A DNA stretch of 64,000 nt from Brevibacterium sp. CBA3109 (GTDB lineage Bacteria; Actinomycetota; Actinomycetes; Actinomycetales; Brevibacteriaceae), in contig NZ_CP158281.1 in NCBI RefSeq assembly GCF_040256645.1, positions 620,001 through 684,000 of the forward strand, in the 5' to 3' direction. Within the stretch, counting starts at the first letter, position 1. Each line of letters begins with the position of its first letter. A program made the translations under genes and the position numbers. Below are positions 1-9,286 of this stretch, one piece after another. The notes beneath the pieces are model-generated. The model saw nothing but the letters and a program-made list of their open reading frames with translations. It was not told where the DNA came from and did no database searches.

Positions 1-237
1 ACGATTCATCGCGCCCGGCTGCGGGGTCGTGTAATAGTCCCAGTCCTGGGCCGAATGCCACAGCAGACCCAAGGTGTTCAGGTGGTCGATGTTCGGGTTC
101 GTCTCGTCCCCACCGGCCTCGATGAGGCACACTTTCTTGCCTGCGTCGATGAGCCGGCGAGCGATGACGCACCCGGCAGATCCGGCTCCGACGACCATAT
201 AGTCGAAGTGTTCGGTGGGAAGTTCGGTGGCATTCAT
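1..237 (-). CDS. GMC-family flavin oxidoreductase (choline dehydrogenase-like), N-terminal part
   Basis: Only the first 79 codons lie in the window; the gene runs off the left edge. The visible protein starts MNATELPTEHFDYMVVGAGS and carries the dinucleotide-binding fingerprint GAGSAG followed by a hydrophobic beta-alpha-beta unit ending in a Glu (LIEAGG) that would bind the FAD ribose. The later segment NIDHLNTLG...WDYYTTPQ matches the start of the substrate domain in GMC alcohol/choline dehydrogenases. The enzyme would oxidise an alcohol to an aldehyde with FAD in the cytoplasm. Substrate cannot be told from this fragment. ATG at 237 is chosen because the Rossmann strand begins about 14 residues later, as is usual. 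Confidence 0.85.
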   Translation of the reverse strand, partial: MNATELPTEHFDYMVVGAGSAGCVIARRLIDAGKKVCLIEAGGDETNPNIDHLNTLGLLWHSAQDWDYYTTPQPGAMNR

Positions 238-333
238 GACGCCAGACTAGTGACTTGCATCATCGTCTGGTGAGGGGGCGGGGTGGGACTCTGCGCGCAG
301 ACGCAAGCGAAGTCCTCAGCCGTGCACGCAGGG

Positions 334-1617
334 TCAATTGGGTGCCTGTGGGCATGGGCAGTGCTCCACCCTCTCAACCTGCGACGTCGACGATTTCGAC
401 TTCCTGCGGCGAGCCCGTGCGTCGACGAAGCTGAGAACCAGGACCACTAGGCAGAAGCCTGTGATCGTCGCAGCGGCAACTCCCACCGCTGTACCCAGCG
501 TGCTGGCCGTGGCGAGTGCGCCCATGCCGATCGCAGTGGCGGCCTGCAGGATATAGGCGACCAGGTAGAGCAGGGACAGCGTCGAGCCACGGTGGCGCAC
601 CGGCGCAGCTTGGTTGATCACACCCAACCCGCCTGTGAACGTGAACGAGTAGGCCACCCCGCCCACGATGCACCAGGCAAGAAAGAGTCCGATCGAGCCG
701 AACGCCGCTGCTGCGGCCATGAGAGCCAGGCTGACGATCGTCAGGAGTGTTCCGACCAGCAGTGAAACGTGCGGTCGGAGACGGGAGAGGAACAGGCCGG
801 TGACACCGATGGTCGCCGAAGAGCATCCCAGCAGCAGTCCTGCCAGTGCTGCGTCGGAGGTGCCGGCGAACTGAACGATCATGTGTGCCCCCAGCGAGAG
901 GAAGATCGCTCCTGCACAGTAGGCCAGTGCCACGGACAGGGTCGCGATCGAGAAGCTCAAGCGCAGTTCGGGAAGAAGCCGCGGAGCTTGAGGTCGCCAT
1001 CTGTGTGTGTGGGTGGGGCGGTCGTGAGGGGTCAGGGTAAGTGTGATCATGGCGATGACGGTCAGCGCCAGCAGGAGAATGTAGCTCCAGAACAGGGGCA
1101 TGGGTGCGAAGCGAGCCAACACGCCGCTGAGGACGAGGGCCAGTGTGAGCCCGGCGGCGGTCGACACGGTCGCCAGAGAACTGGCGAGTCTGGAATTGCC
1201 CGTCGTGTTGTTTTCGACCAATGACGCCGTCGCGGCGCCCATCGCCAGCCCCGAACCCGCGCCCTGGAGCACGCGGCCCAGAAACAGGAACCCGACGTTC
1301 GGGGCGATGGCGAAGACGATGGCAGACGCCGCGATCAGAGCCACGCCCCAGATCATCACGAGACGTCGCCCGAACTGATCGGAGAGATTGCCGAACAGCG
1401 GGAGAACGACGATCAGCGCGAGCTGGTAGGACGCGAACACCAGAGTCACGACCGCCGAGCTCAGTTCCCACTTCTGAGCGTAGATCGGGTAGAGAACACT
1501 CGGCGCCCCACTTGACCACAGCACAAGCGCCAGCACCGAGGCAGAGGTCCAGAACGCTCCGGTCCTGCCTAATCTGCGCAGCGAGGGCATCAGCGCTTGG
1601 AGCCGAGGCGCGAGCAC
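334..1617 (-). CDS. MFS transporter, drug/metabolite efflux type
   Basis: A 427-residue membrane protein with about twelve hydrophobic segments and the MFS motif A variant GNLSDQFGRRLV between the second and third segments. A glycine-rich stretch GRVLQGAGSGLAMG fits helix 4-5 of drug:H+ antiporters. The N-terminus is positively charged and the C-terminus ends in an arginine/lysine-rich cytoplasmic tail. The start is GTG at 1617; an internal ATG at 1590 (MPSLRRLG) is an equally reasonable start, since neither has a clear Shine-Dalgarno sequence. The gene is codirectional with the amine oxidase upstream, separated by 128 bp, so cotranscription is possible. The substrate is unknown. Confidence 0.85.
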   Translation of the reverse strand: MLAPRLQALMPSLRRLGRTGAFWTSASVLALVLWSSGAPSVLYPIYAQKWELSSAVVTLVFASYQLALIVVLPLFGNLSDQFGRRLVMIWGVALIAASAIVFAIAPNVGFLFLGRVLQGAGSGLAMGAATASLVENNTTGNSRLASSLATVSTAAGLTLALVLSGVLARFAPMPLFWSYILLLALTVIAMITLTLTPHDRPTHTHRWRPQAPRLLPELRLSFSIATLSVALAYCAGAIFLSLGAHMIVQFAGTSDAALAGLLLGCSSATIGVTGLFLSRLRPHVSLLVGTLLTIVSLALMAAAAAFGSIGLFLAWCIVGGVAYSFTFTGGLGVINQAAPVRHRGSTLSLLYLVAYILQAATAIGMGALATASTLGTAVGVAAATITGFCLVVLVLSFVDARARRRKSKSSTSQVERVEHCPCPQAPN

Positions 1618-1745
1618 AGAGTTCGTCCGTGCGTCTCGAGGGAAAGGGCCGTCATGCGAGTGCTCCTGATCAGACTGGGCGGTTGCGTTCTGCTACCAGT
1701 TGTATCAGTACTTCGGCGAGAGCCTGCCTTCGCTGCCGAGGCGTC

Positions 1746-3692
1746 TCATTCCTCGCAGCAGTCTCCGTGCCCTCCCGACGCCGGTGCCGGGACATCGAGG
1801 ACGGGGGAGCGGTCGAAGAATCCTTCCGGCCGCAGCTTGAATCCGACCGTGTCCACAGGCATGATCGGCCAGTCCTCGACCCGCGGGAAGTGCGTGAGGC
1901 CGAAGCTGTGCCACAGGACGATGTCCTCACCGTCGATGTTGCGATCGGCGGCAGTCCACGCCGGCAGACCCGCATGCCCGGGGTGCTGGTTCGGGAAATC
2001 ACCGGTCGGGTAGCGCTCGTCCTGGTGATACTGCGAGACCCACAGCGCCTTCGACGCAAACGCTGCCCGACGGTGGATCGAAGAGTCCTCTGCCGCGAGC
2101 AGAGTCGGCAGTCCCGTTGGATGGAGCTTGTATCCGACGGGTTCGCCGAGGCGGTTGAGAGACTCCGGGTTGGACACCACCCAGGTCCTGGCCACCGACT
2201 GGTCCGCATCCCGCTGAGCCTGCTGCTCAGTGCCGAGAATGGTGCGCTTTCGGCTGAAGGCGTTGCCGCGCGGGTTGGTCTCCGAGGTCGGCAGGCGCAC
2301 GACGTCCTCTTCCTCGACGCGGCACTTGCCGCCGTCGAGTGCGAAGTCGAGGCGTGCCCCGAAGAGATGCTGATGGAACGGTGCGCCCAGGCCGGGAGCG
2401 ATCTGCGAGGCGAAGTCACTCGAGCCGTTCGGCAGCGCCGAGGTGAAGACGACACCGGTCGCCTTCGCCTCGAACTCGATCGTACCGTCGAGGTAGAGGT
2501 ACCAGTAGAAGCCGTAGTCGTAGTTGCCGACGGTGGTGAAGAAGGAGATCACGAAACGACGATTGCGCCGTGTATAGGCCACATCCGACCACAGATCCGA
2601 ATGCTTGGCCAGGATCGAGGCGTCCTCTTCATGCATGCAGATGCCGTTCTTGATCTGCCGCGCTTCGCCGAGGTTGTTCGCCACCCACGGCGACAGGTAG
2701 GTGATGTCACCGAGGCAGTCACACCCCAGTTCCAGCGAGTTCGCCCATTGCCCGACGAGGTATTCGCCGGTGTCGAAGTAGTTCTGCCAGGACCGCACGG
2801 GTGAAGGGTCGCCGTAGGGCACGACCATCTCCGCGATCGCCGCCCGGTCGAGGATCGTGCGGGTGGCCTCGCCCTCGGTGAAGGCGATGTTGTGCAGGAT
2901 GAGGCCTTCACGCATGTCGAAGCCGACGTCGAGCGACCACTTCTCCCATTCGATGTGATTGCCCTCGGACACGGTGAAGCTCGGACCTTCCGGCTGGGTG
3001 ATCTCGATCGGCTTCTGCGTGGTGCGCACCGGACCGGTCAGTTGAGGATCGGTGTAGTTGCCGTGCTCAGACGGCACCGGGATGTCTTCGAGGTCGAGGA
3101 TCTGATCGACGGTTCTGTTCGTGACATCGACATAGGCGACGAGGCCGTCGATCGGGTGGGCCCAGGCGGAATCACTCTCGTGCTGCTGGTGGAAGGCAAG
3201 CCCGCGCAGGATGCGCCGCCCCGACTCCTCCTGGTACTCGAAGACACCGGCCGATAGGGGAGCCACCCGAACCTGTTCGACGGGCAGACCGCGACGAGCA
3301 AGGCTCTCCTGCCACTTGGGATCGGCAGCCAGAACCTCCTCGACGAGCTCGAACTCCTCTTCCATGACAGGGAACTCACCCTGCGTGGTGGAGTCCACCT
3401 CGGCGATGGAATCGAGCCTCGAATGGGTCGCGGAGACGATGATATCGAGGGCTGTGCCAGCGGATTTGTTGAGGACGAAGGCACGGAAACGACGATCCAC
3501 CTCGACGGCATGCTGGGCCTGGCCACGGACGGGATCGAGCAGGCCGACGTAGGTCATGCGCGCCTCGGCGGGAAAGTGGCCGGCCTCGCGCAACACCGTG
3601 GTGACGGTCGCGATCTCTGCCTCGGTGGGCAGTGTGAATGGGGTGGGGGCGCTCGGGGCGGAGGGGTCGGCAGAAGCAGAATGGCAGGACAT
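1746..3692 (-). CDS. Copper-containing primary amine oxidase (topaquinone enzyme)
   Basis: A 648-residue protein, the size of Arthrobacter phenylethylamine oxidase. All catalytic landmarks are visible: the topaquinone precursor Tyr391 in the consensus T-V-G-N-Y-D-Y, the base Asp307 in NYFDTGEY, and copper ligands His440 and His442 (HQH) plus His601 (LTHF). Their spacing equals that of the Arthrobacter globiformis enzyme with a constant offset of 9 residues, recalled from family knowledge. It oxidises primary amines such as phenylethylamine or tyramine to aldehyde, ammonia and peroxide. ATG 3692 follows AAGGTG six bases away. The divergent TetR gene and the nearby AraC regulator, amino acid/amine permease and aldehyde dehydrogenase support an amine catabolic locus. 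Confidence 0.95.
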   Translation of the reverse strand: MSCHSASADPSAPSAPTPFTLPTEAEIATVTTVLREAGHFPAEARMTYVGLLDPVRGQAQHAVEVDRRFRAFVLNKSAGTALDIIVSATHSRLDSIAEVDSTTQGEFPVMEEEFELVEEVLAADPKWQESLARRGLPVEQVRVAPLSAGVFEYQEESGRRILRGLAFHQQHESDSAWAHPIDGLVAYVDVTNRTVDQILDLEDIPVPSEHGNYTDPQLTGPVRTTQKPIEITQPEGPSFTVSEGNHIEWEKWSLDVGFDMREGLILHNIAFTEGEATRTILDRAAIAEMVVPYGDPSPVRSWQNYFDTGEYLVGQWANSLELGCDCLGDITYLSPWVANNLGEARQIKNGICMHEEDASILAKHSDLWSDVAYTRRNRRFVISFFTTVGNYDYGFYWYLYLDGTIEFEAKATGVVFTSALPNGSSDFASQIAPGLGAPFHQHLFGARLDFALDGGKCRVEEEDVVRLPTSETNPRGNAFSRKRTILGTEQQAQRDADQSVARTWVVSNPESLNRLGEPVGYKLHPTGLPTLLAAEDSSIHRRAAFASKALWVSQYHQDERYPTGDFPNQHPGHAGLPAWTAADRNIDGEDIVLWHSFGLTHFPRVEDWPIMPVDTVGFKLRPEGFFDRSPVLDVPAPASGGHGDCCEE

Positions 3693-3739
3693 GTGTGCAC
3701 CTTTGCAACGTTGTATATGTGTTCTGACTCACGCAATAA

Positions 3740-3753
3740 TCTACACTTGTAGA
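3740..3753. promoter_or_regulatory. Perfect palindrome between amine oxidase and TetR gene, candidate TetR operator
   Basis: TCTACA-CT-TGTAGA is a perfect 14-bp dyad in an A/T-rich 103-bp gap between two divergent genes. TetR proteins usually bind such dyads next to their own gene. The site is placed to control both the amine oxidase (start 3692) and the regulator (start 3796). The assignment is inferred from position and symmetry. Confidence 0.5.
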
Positions 3754-3795
3754 AATTAAAGTCAAGAGTGGCCGTTGAGGCGAACCGGAGGATGC

Positions 3796-4440
3796 ATGCC
3801 CAAGATCGTCGACCACGATCAGCGCCGTCGCGAGCTCGTCGAAGCGACCCTGCGCATCGTTGTCCGCCAGGGGCTGGCCGGGGCGACGATGCGCGATATC
3901 GCTGCCGAAGCCGGATACGCCAATGGTGCGATCAAGTCCTACTTCGCCTCAAAATCGGATCTGCTCGCCGCCACATACCTCTTCGTCTACGAGGCTACGA
4001 ATCGTCGTGTCGAACTCTCCACTGCGCACTTGCGGGGAATTGCGGCATTGCGTGCCTTCGCCCACGAGGTCCTCCCGGTCACCCCCGACCTCCACGATGA
4101 GGCCAGGGTGGTCCTGTCCTTCTTCGCTGAGGTGGCGCAGAGTCCCGACCATGCTCGTACCACCCGGGACACCGTGGCCATGTGGCGGAGGTGGATTCTC
4201 GACTGGCTTCGCCAGGCCGAAGGCGCTGGAGAATTGGCCGCCGAGGTGGTGCTGGAGCCCGCCGCCGATGTTCTTCTCACGTATCTGCTCGGTGCTCAGA
4301 CCACCGCGATCATCGGTGGCGAATCGTTCGACTTCGCCGGTTTCCGCGGCCAGCTCGACTATGTGATTGCCCGAATGTCAGTCAATGATGACCATTCGGT
4401 CGGTAAATCCGCAAACACCCGTGACTCCCTGACTGGTTGA
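3796..4440 (+). CDS. TetR/AcrR-family regulator (BetI-like C-terminal domain)
   Basis: A 214-residue repressor. The N-terminal helix-turn-helix is clear: RRELVEATLRIVVRQGLAGA, then TMRDIAAEAGYANGAIKSYF and KSDLLAATY. The remainder is an alpha-helical ligand domain of BetI_C type. ATG 3796 (MPKIVDHDQ) is preferred over the in-frame start 21 bases upstream because GGAG lies 5 bases before it and because the TetR domain then begins at the usual distance. It is divergent from the copper amine oxidase and probably controls it through the palindrome at 3740-3753, with an amine or aldehyde as inducer. The ligand is inferred only from context. Confidence 0.85.
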   Translation: MPKIVDHDQRRRELVEATLRIVVRQGLAGATMRDIAAEAGYANGAIKSYFASKSDLLAATYLFVYEATNRRVELSTAHLRGIAALRAFAHEVLPVTPDLHDEARVVLSFFAEVAQSPDHARTTRDTVAMWRRWILDWLRQAEGAGELAAEVVLEPAADVLLTYLLGAQTTAIIGGESFDFAGFRGQLDYVIARMSVNDDHSVGKSANTRDSLTG

Positions 4441-4509
4441 GGATAGAGTGAGCGCCAAGCGATCGCCGACACAGAGGTCGACGATCGGTTGCTTCTGAGA
4501 AGGACGAAG

Positions 4510-5469
4510 ATGTTACTTGAGAGCACAGCCTCAGACTTCGACGGGTGGCAAGCGCTCGTCTCGGACTCATTCGTGCCGCTGGACACCGAACCCCAGCGCC
4601 GCGGCGGCTTCCGCGGAGCGATCAGCGCCCGCGACTACGATTCCGTCGTCATGTCCCATATCAGCGCCAACCCTCACGCGGTGCTGCGAACACCGAATCT
4701 CATCGCCCGCGACGCGAAGGCCCATGGCTCGGCCCTGAGCCCGAGCAGCTACTACAAGGTCTCGCTCCAGCTCAAAGGGCACGGGTTGCTCATCCAAGAC
4801 GGTCGAGAAGTGTCACTGGCACCCGGATCTTTGGCGATCTATGACACCTCTCGTCCCTATACCCTGAGCTTCGACTGCGACTTCTCGTCCTACGTCATGA
4901 TGTTTCCGCAGTCGCGAGTCAATCTGCCCACCGGCACCGTCGGCCAGCTCACTGCCACCTCGATCGGCGCCGAGCATCAGCTCGGAGCCGTGGCCACCCA
5001 GATCATCACTCAGGCCGGGGCCATGCTGCCCACACTGAGCCGATCGGTCGGGATCAGGTTGGCGGGCAATGTCGTCGACCTGCTCACCACCGTCATGGCC
5101 GATGAGCTCGCGGAGACTGCGGAGCCACCGGGGGAGAGGCAGCACCTCTGGTCGGAGGTGACCCGGTTCATCGATGCCAATCTCGCCGACCCGCAGCTCT
5201 CACCCTCGACGATCGCCGCCGCACACTTCGTGTCGGTGCGTGCCCTGCACCAGGTATTCGAAGGCAGCGGTGAAACGGTCTCCGGCGAGATTCGTCGGCG
5301 CCGGATCGATCGCTGCCGCCAAGACCTCGCTGATGCCCAGCAGTCTCAGGTGCCGGTCGCCGCGATCGGAGCCCGGTGGGGCCTGAGCGATCCTGCCCAC
5401 TTCTCCCGACTCTTCCGCAGCGTCGTAGGGTCGCCCCCGGCCGCATTCCGTCGCAGCTCGCTGAGCTGA
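4510..5469 (+). CDS. AraC-family transcriptional activator, FeaR-like
   Basis: A 319-residue regulator with an N-terminal sensor domain of the AraC-binding-like type (residues about 30-190, including YKVSLQLKGHGLLIQDGREVSLAPGSLAIYDTSRPY) and a C-terminal double helix-turn-helix (SPSTIAAAHFVSVRALHQVF and VPVAAIGARWGLSDPAHFSRLFR). This architecture is that of FeaR, which activates amine oxidase and phenylacetaldehyde dehydrogenase genes in enterobacteria. ATG 4510 is preferred to the TTG at 4489, as AAGGA lies about six bases upstream. The following permease and aldehyde dehydrogenase on the same strand and the copper amine oxidase nearby make these genes its likely targets. Confidence 0.88.
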   Translation: MLLESTASDFDGWQALVSDSFVPLDTEPQRRGGFRGAISARDYDSVVMSHISANPHAVLRTPNLIARDAKAHGSALSPSSYYKVSLQLKGHGLLIQDGREVSLAPGSLAIYDTSRPYTLSFDCDFSSYVMMFPQSRVNLPTGTVGQLTATSIGAEHQLGAVATQIITQAGAMLPTLSRSVGIRLAGNVVDLLTTVMADELAETAEPPGERQHLWSEVTRFIDANLADPQLSPSTIAAAHFVSVRALHQVFEGSGETVSGEIRRRRIDRCRQDLADAQQSQVPVAAIGARWGLSDPAHFSRLFRSVVGSPPAAFRRSSLS

Positions 5470-5565
5470 CTGCACCGAAAGTCAAGACTCCTGCCCCCAG
5501 AGCCAAGACAGGGCCGCCCCTGACGCGAGAGCCTGACGTTACAGTCAATTCGTTAGGTGGATCAC

Positions 5566-7056
5566 ATGGATGTGAAAAGCGCACAACCGCACACTGCGGG
5601 AACAACACTGCAAGCAGGCGCGGGCCTGGAATCGCGTCGCATCGGCACCGTCGCCCTTGTCTTCATGATCATTGCCGCCTCGGCGCCCCTGACCGTGGTC
5701 GCCGGCGGCGTGCCCAGCAACTTCGCGGTCACCGGGCTGTTGGGAATTCCGCTGTCGTTCGTCGTCCTCGGCATCATCCTCATCCTGTTCGCCATCGGGT
5801 ATGCGGCGATGAGCCGGCACGTGCACAATGCGGGCGCCTTCTTCGCCTATATCTCCAAAGGGTTGGGAAAGCCAGTGGGCATGGGAGCCGCACTCACGGC
5901 CTTGGTCGCCTACAACTCGATGCAGATCGGCATCGCCGGAATGTTCGGCTTCGTCTTCTCCTCCTTCCTCGATTCGCTGTTCGGTCTGCAGCTGAGCTGG
6001 TGGATCTGCGCACTCATCGCCTGGGTGATCGTCGGGCTCATGGGGGTGAGCCGGGTTGACTTCTCCGCCAAGGTCCTCGGCGTCATCGTCGGCACAGAGT
6101 TCCTCGTCGTCATCGTCTTCGACATCATCGGATTCGCCCACAGCCCCGAAGGCATCACTGCAGACGGGATGCTGCCGGATCAGCTCTTCGCTCCGGGAGT
6201 CGGTGCCGCACTGGCCTTTTCGATCGCTGCATTCATGGGCTTCGAATCAGGCGCGATCTACAACGAAGAGGTCAAGGACCCCAAGCGCACGGCTGGTCGA
6301 GCAACGATCATTGCGGTGAGCATCATCGCCGTCTTCTACGCGTTCTCCGCCTGGGCCATGACCATGGCAGAGGGAGCTTCGAACGTTGTGGGACGGTCCC
6401 AGGAGTTCGGTCCCGACCTGATGTTCGTCTTCCTCGGTGAACATATGCCGGTGTGGTTCGTCGACCTGGCCAACCTGCTCTTCCTCACCTCGCTGATCGC
6501 GGCTCTGGTGGCATTCCACAACATCGTGGCCCGCTACTTCTTCGCACTCGGACGTGACCGGGTCCTGCCGACCCTTCTGGCCAGAACCTCACGCCGCACA
6601 GGTGCACCCGTCGCTGGTTCCCTGACCCAATCGGGGCTGGGACTCATCGTCATCCTCGTCTTCGCGGCCGTCGGTTCCGGCAGCGACGATCCGCTCTTCC
6701 CCGTCGTCACCCTGTTCACCTGGCTGACGAACATGGGGGCATTCGGGCTCGTCCTCCTCATGGGGCTGACTGCGCTCGCCGTGATCGGGTTCCTGCGCTC
6801 CCATAAGCACGAATACTCGCTGTGGACCAGGGTGATCGCCCCTGGGCTCTCCGCCATCGGACTGTTTGCGCTCTTTGTCTCCATCGTCATCAACTTCAAT
6901 GTCCTCATCGGCTTGGAAGGCACCTCGGTGCTCTCCTGGCTGCTGCCTGCCATCGTCCTCGTGCCCGGCATCATCGGCACTGTCTGGGCCTTCGTCCTCC
7001 GGTCGAGGCGCCCACAGCTCTATGCCGGCATCGGCACAGGTGGAAGCCTGGGATGA
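5566..7056 (+). CDS. APC-superfamily amino acid/amine permease
   Basis: A 496-residue integral membrane protein with about twelve hydrophobic helices. The first helix carries the unwound-glycine region typical of the APC fold (MIIAASAPLTVVAGGVPSNFAVTG), and FMGFESGAIYNEEVKDPKRTAGRATI matches the conserved helix 6 and following loop. It would import an amine or amino acid across the cytoplasmic membrane. ATG 5566 is chosen over GTG 5557 because AGGTGG lies five bases before it. It sits between the AraC activator and an aldehyde dehydrogenase 73 bp downstream, so its substrate is plausibly the amine oxidised by the copper amine oxidase; that is inference from context. Confidence 0.88.
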   Translation: MDVKSAQPHTAGTTLQAGAGLESRRIGTVALVFMIIAASAPLTVVAGGVPSNFAVTGLLGIPLSFVVLGIILILFAIGYAAMSRHVHNAGAFFAYISKGLGKPVGMGAALTALVAYNSMQIGIAGMFGFVFSSFLDSLFGLQLSWWICALIAWVIVGLMGVSRVDFSAKVLGVIVGTEFLVVIVFDIIGFAHSPEGITADGMLPDQLFAPGVGAALAFSIAAFMGFESGAIYNEEVKDPKRTAGRATIIAVSIIAVFYAFSAWAMTMAEGASNVVGRSQEFGPDLMFVFLGEHMPVWFVDLANLLFLTSLIAALVAFHNIVARYFFALGRDRVLPTLLARTSRRTGAPVAGSLTQSGLGLIVILVFAAVGSGSDDPLFPVVTLFTWLTNMGAFGLVLLMGLTALAVIGFLRSHKHEYSLWTRVIAPGLSAIGLFALFVSIVINFNVLIGLEGTSVLSWLLPAIVLVPGIIGTVWAFVLRSRRPQLYAGIGTGGSLG

Positions 7057-7129
7057 GGCTGCCACTCGAGCACTCCATGAACACCACCCACCTCTCGATC
7101 ACCCGTTCCACCTCAGATAAAGGAGAATC

Positions 7130-8545
7130 ATGAACACCGACCTCACCACTTTCGCAGGACTGCTGTCGTCCATCGAGGACCCCAACGGCCGCGAACTGCT
7201 CGACCCCGCCACCGGCGAGGTCGTCGGTCGTACCCGTGAAGGCAGCGTTGCCGATATCGACACCGCAGTTGCTGCCGCGGGCAAGGTCCAGGCGGACTGG
7301 GCCGCACGGACATCGCAGGAGCGCAGCGAACTGCTCAACCAGGCGGCCGATGCCGTCGAGGCCTCAGCCGAGGCGCTGGCCGAACTGCTCTCAAGGGAGC
7401 AGGGCAAGCCGCTCAACGGGCCCAATGCCCGCTTCGAGGTCGGCGCCTGTGCCGCGTGGCTGCGGGCCAATGCCGCTTTCGAGCTCGAGCCCGAGGTCCT
7501 CGTCGATGACGGAGAGACCCACGCCGAACTCCACTACGGACCCGTCGGCGTCGTCGGTGCTGTGGGGCCTTGGAACTGGCCGATGATGATCTCTGTGTGG
7601 CAGTTCGCGCCCTCGCTGAAGATGGGCAACACGGTCGTTCTCAAACCGTCCGAATACACGCCGCTATCTGTGCAGGCACTGGTGGCTGTGGTCAATCAGG
7701 TGCTGCCCGCGGACGTCCTGAGCGTGGTCCCCGGCAGCGGCGAGGTCGGTGCGGCTCTGACTTCACATGCGGATGTCGACAAAATCATGTTCACAGGGTC
7801 GACCAAAACCGGTCAGGCCATCATGCGTTCGGCCGCGGACACTCTGGCACGGCTGACCTTGGAACTGGGCGGCAATGACGCGGGCATCGTGCTCGAGGAT
7901 GCCGATCCGGCGGCGATCGCCGGTGACCTGTTCTGGGGTGCGTTCATCAACACCGGTCAGACCTGTGCGGCGATGAAGCGCCTCTACGTGCCTGAGTCGC
8001 TGTATGACCAGGTCTGCGAGGCTCTCGTCGGGGTGGCTTCCCAGTCGCCGATGGGCGTGGGGCTGGAAGAGGAGAACGTGCTGGGTCCCCTGCAGAACAA
8101 GCAGCAGTATGACATCGTCGCCAAACTCGTCCAGGCGGCCAAAGACGGGGGAGCCCGTGTGCTCATGGGCGGCGATCCTGTGGCTGACCAGCCCGGCTAC
8201 TTCTACCCGACGACGCTGGTTGCCGACATCGACAACGACAACCTGCTGGTCGCCGAGGAGCAGTTCGGTCCGGTGCTGCCGATCATCAAATACACGGATC
8301 TGGAACAGGCCATCGGCTGGGCCAATGAGCTCGAAGTCGGGCTCGGGTCCTCTGTCTGGGGCAGCGACCTCGAGGAGTGCAAGAAGGTCGCGGCCCGCCT
8401 GGAGGCGGGTTCGACGTGGATCAACAAACACGGTGCCGTGGATCCGCGCATTCCGTTCGGCGGGGTGAAGAAGTCCGGGTTCGGACTCGAGTTCGGCCTC
8501 GAAGGCCTCAAGCACGTCAGCGTTCCGCATGTGATCAGCTGGTGA
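7130..8545 (+). CDS. NAD(P)-dependent aldehyde dehydrogenase
   Basis: A 471-residue ALDH of normal family length. The catalytic Cys279 is in GQTCAAMKRLYV and the general base Glu245 in LELGGNDAG. The cofactor-binding GSTKTGQAIM segment precedes them and the PFGGVKKSGFG motif is near the end. A very good ribosome site, AAAGGAGAATC, precedes ATG 7130. It would oxidise an aldehyde to the carboxylic acid in the cytoplasm. Following the amine permease and close to the copper amine oxidase, it most likely takes the aldehyde made by amine oxidation, playing the part of FeaB. A separate aldehyde dehydrogenase at 56965 belongs to another cluster. Confidence 0.93.
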   Translation: MNTDLTTFAGLLSSIEDPNGRELLDPATGEVVGRTREGSVADIDTAVAAAGKVQADWAARTSQERSELLNQAADAVEASAEALAELLSREQGKPLNGPNARFEVGACAAWLRANAAFELEPEVLVDDGETHAELHYGPVGVVGAVGPWNWPMMISVWQFAPSLKMGNTVVLKPSEYTPLSVQALVAVVNQVLPADVLSVVPGSGEVGAALTSHADVDKIMFTGSTKTGQAIMRSAADTLARLTLELGGNDAGIVLEDADPAAIAGDLFWGAFINTGQTCAAMKRLYVPESLYDQVCEALVGVASQSPMGVGLEEENVLGPLQNKQQYDIVAKLVQAAKDGGARVLMGGDPVADQPGYFYPTTLVADIDNDNLLVAEEQFGPVLPIIKYTDLEQAIGWANELEVGLGSSVWGSDLEECKKVAARLEAGSTWINKHGAVDPRIPFGGVKKSGFGLEFGLEGLKHVSVPHVISW

Positions 8546-8616
8546 TAACGGCTCCCCTCACCTGAACCTCCCCGACCCGAGGGCCGCATTCACAACCTCG
8601 GTGCCGTCGGGGAGGA

Positions 8617-9249
8617 TCAGTGGCCGAGGATGAAGATCCCATCAGGCCCGTCGGCAGGTGGCCGCGAACCAGAGTGTGAATAGACGCTGACGGACCACAG
8701 GCACTCACTGCGGAATTGTCCCAGATGCCAGTCGGCGTATCGGTGCTTCAAATGAAGTCCGGTCACCGACGCGCATGCGTCTTGGTCCGCGGGGCCTCCT
8801 CGAGCATGAGTGCTTGTTCCGATGATGAGATAGCCCCCTGGCGCCAGAAGGTCCTTCGCCCGGTTGAAGGTCTCCGCCAGCTCGTCCGCTGTGAGGAATG
8901 CCGGGACGTTTCCGGACATGAGAATGACGTCGTATTTCGCCGGAAGACCTTCTGCTGACAATGCCTGTGCAGAGGCATCTGTTGCGCGCATCGAGCGGAA
9001 CCACGTCGAATCGAAGAGGTCGTGGGCAACATGGAGCACCTCAGGCGTGGGGTCAATGCCGAATGCCTGATGGTTTCGGGAGCGAAGCCCGTTGACGGCG
9101 TTTCCGATGCCGCACCCGATGTCGAGAATGTGCGAGGATCTGGCGGCGATCATATCAACGAAGCGAACATCGACTTCCATATCGGTGTCCGTGGATGCAT
9201 ACGCGTGCATCTTCGCTGCGTAATTCCGATAGTCCCGAGAAGCCGTCAT
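8617..9249 (-). CDS. Class I SAM-dependent methyltransferase
   Basis: A 210-residue protein with motif I ILDIGCGIGNAVNGL, an acidic residue closing strand 2 (FGIDPTPE), and post-motif strands KYDVILMSGNVPAFL and LLAPGGYLIIGTS. This is the Methyltransf_25/11 type fold, which transfers methyl from S-adenosylmethionine to an unidentified small molecule. It is 37 bp downstream of the LysR gene on the same strand and could be cotranscribed with it. It points tail to tail at the aldehyde dehydrogenase. Nothing in the sequence shows the substrate. Confidence 0.82.
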   Translation of the reverse strand: MTASRDYRNYAAKMHAYASTDTDMEVDVRFVDMIAARSSHILDIGCGIGNAVNGLRSRNHQAFGIDPTPEVLHVAHDLFDSTWFRSMRATDASAQALSAEGLPAKYDVILMSGNVPAFLTADELAETFNRAKDLLAPGGYLIIGTSTHARGGPADQDACASVTGLHLKHRYADWHLGQFRSECLWSVSVYSHSGSRPPADGPDGIFILGH

Positions 9250-9286
9250 GTCCTCAGTCTTTCACGAGGCACGCGGCGCCGGCACG

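Noticed and set aside
1221..2804. Long plus-strand open frame opposite the amine oxidase (527 codons)
   Set aside because: It is a shadow of the amine oxidase gene: composition is Arg/Ala-rich with no domain, and the opposite strand has all catalytic residues.
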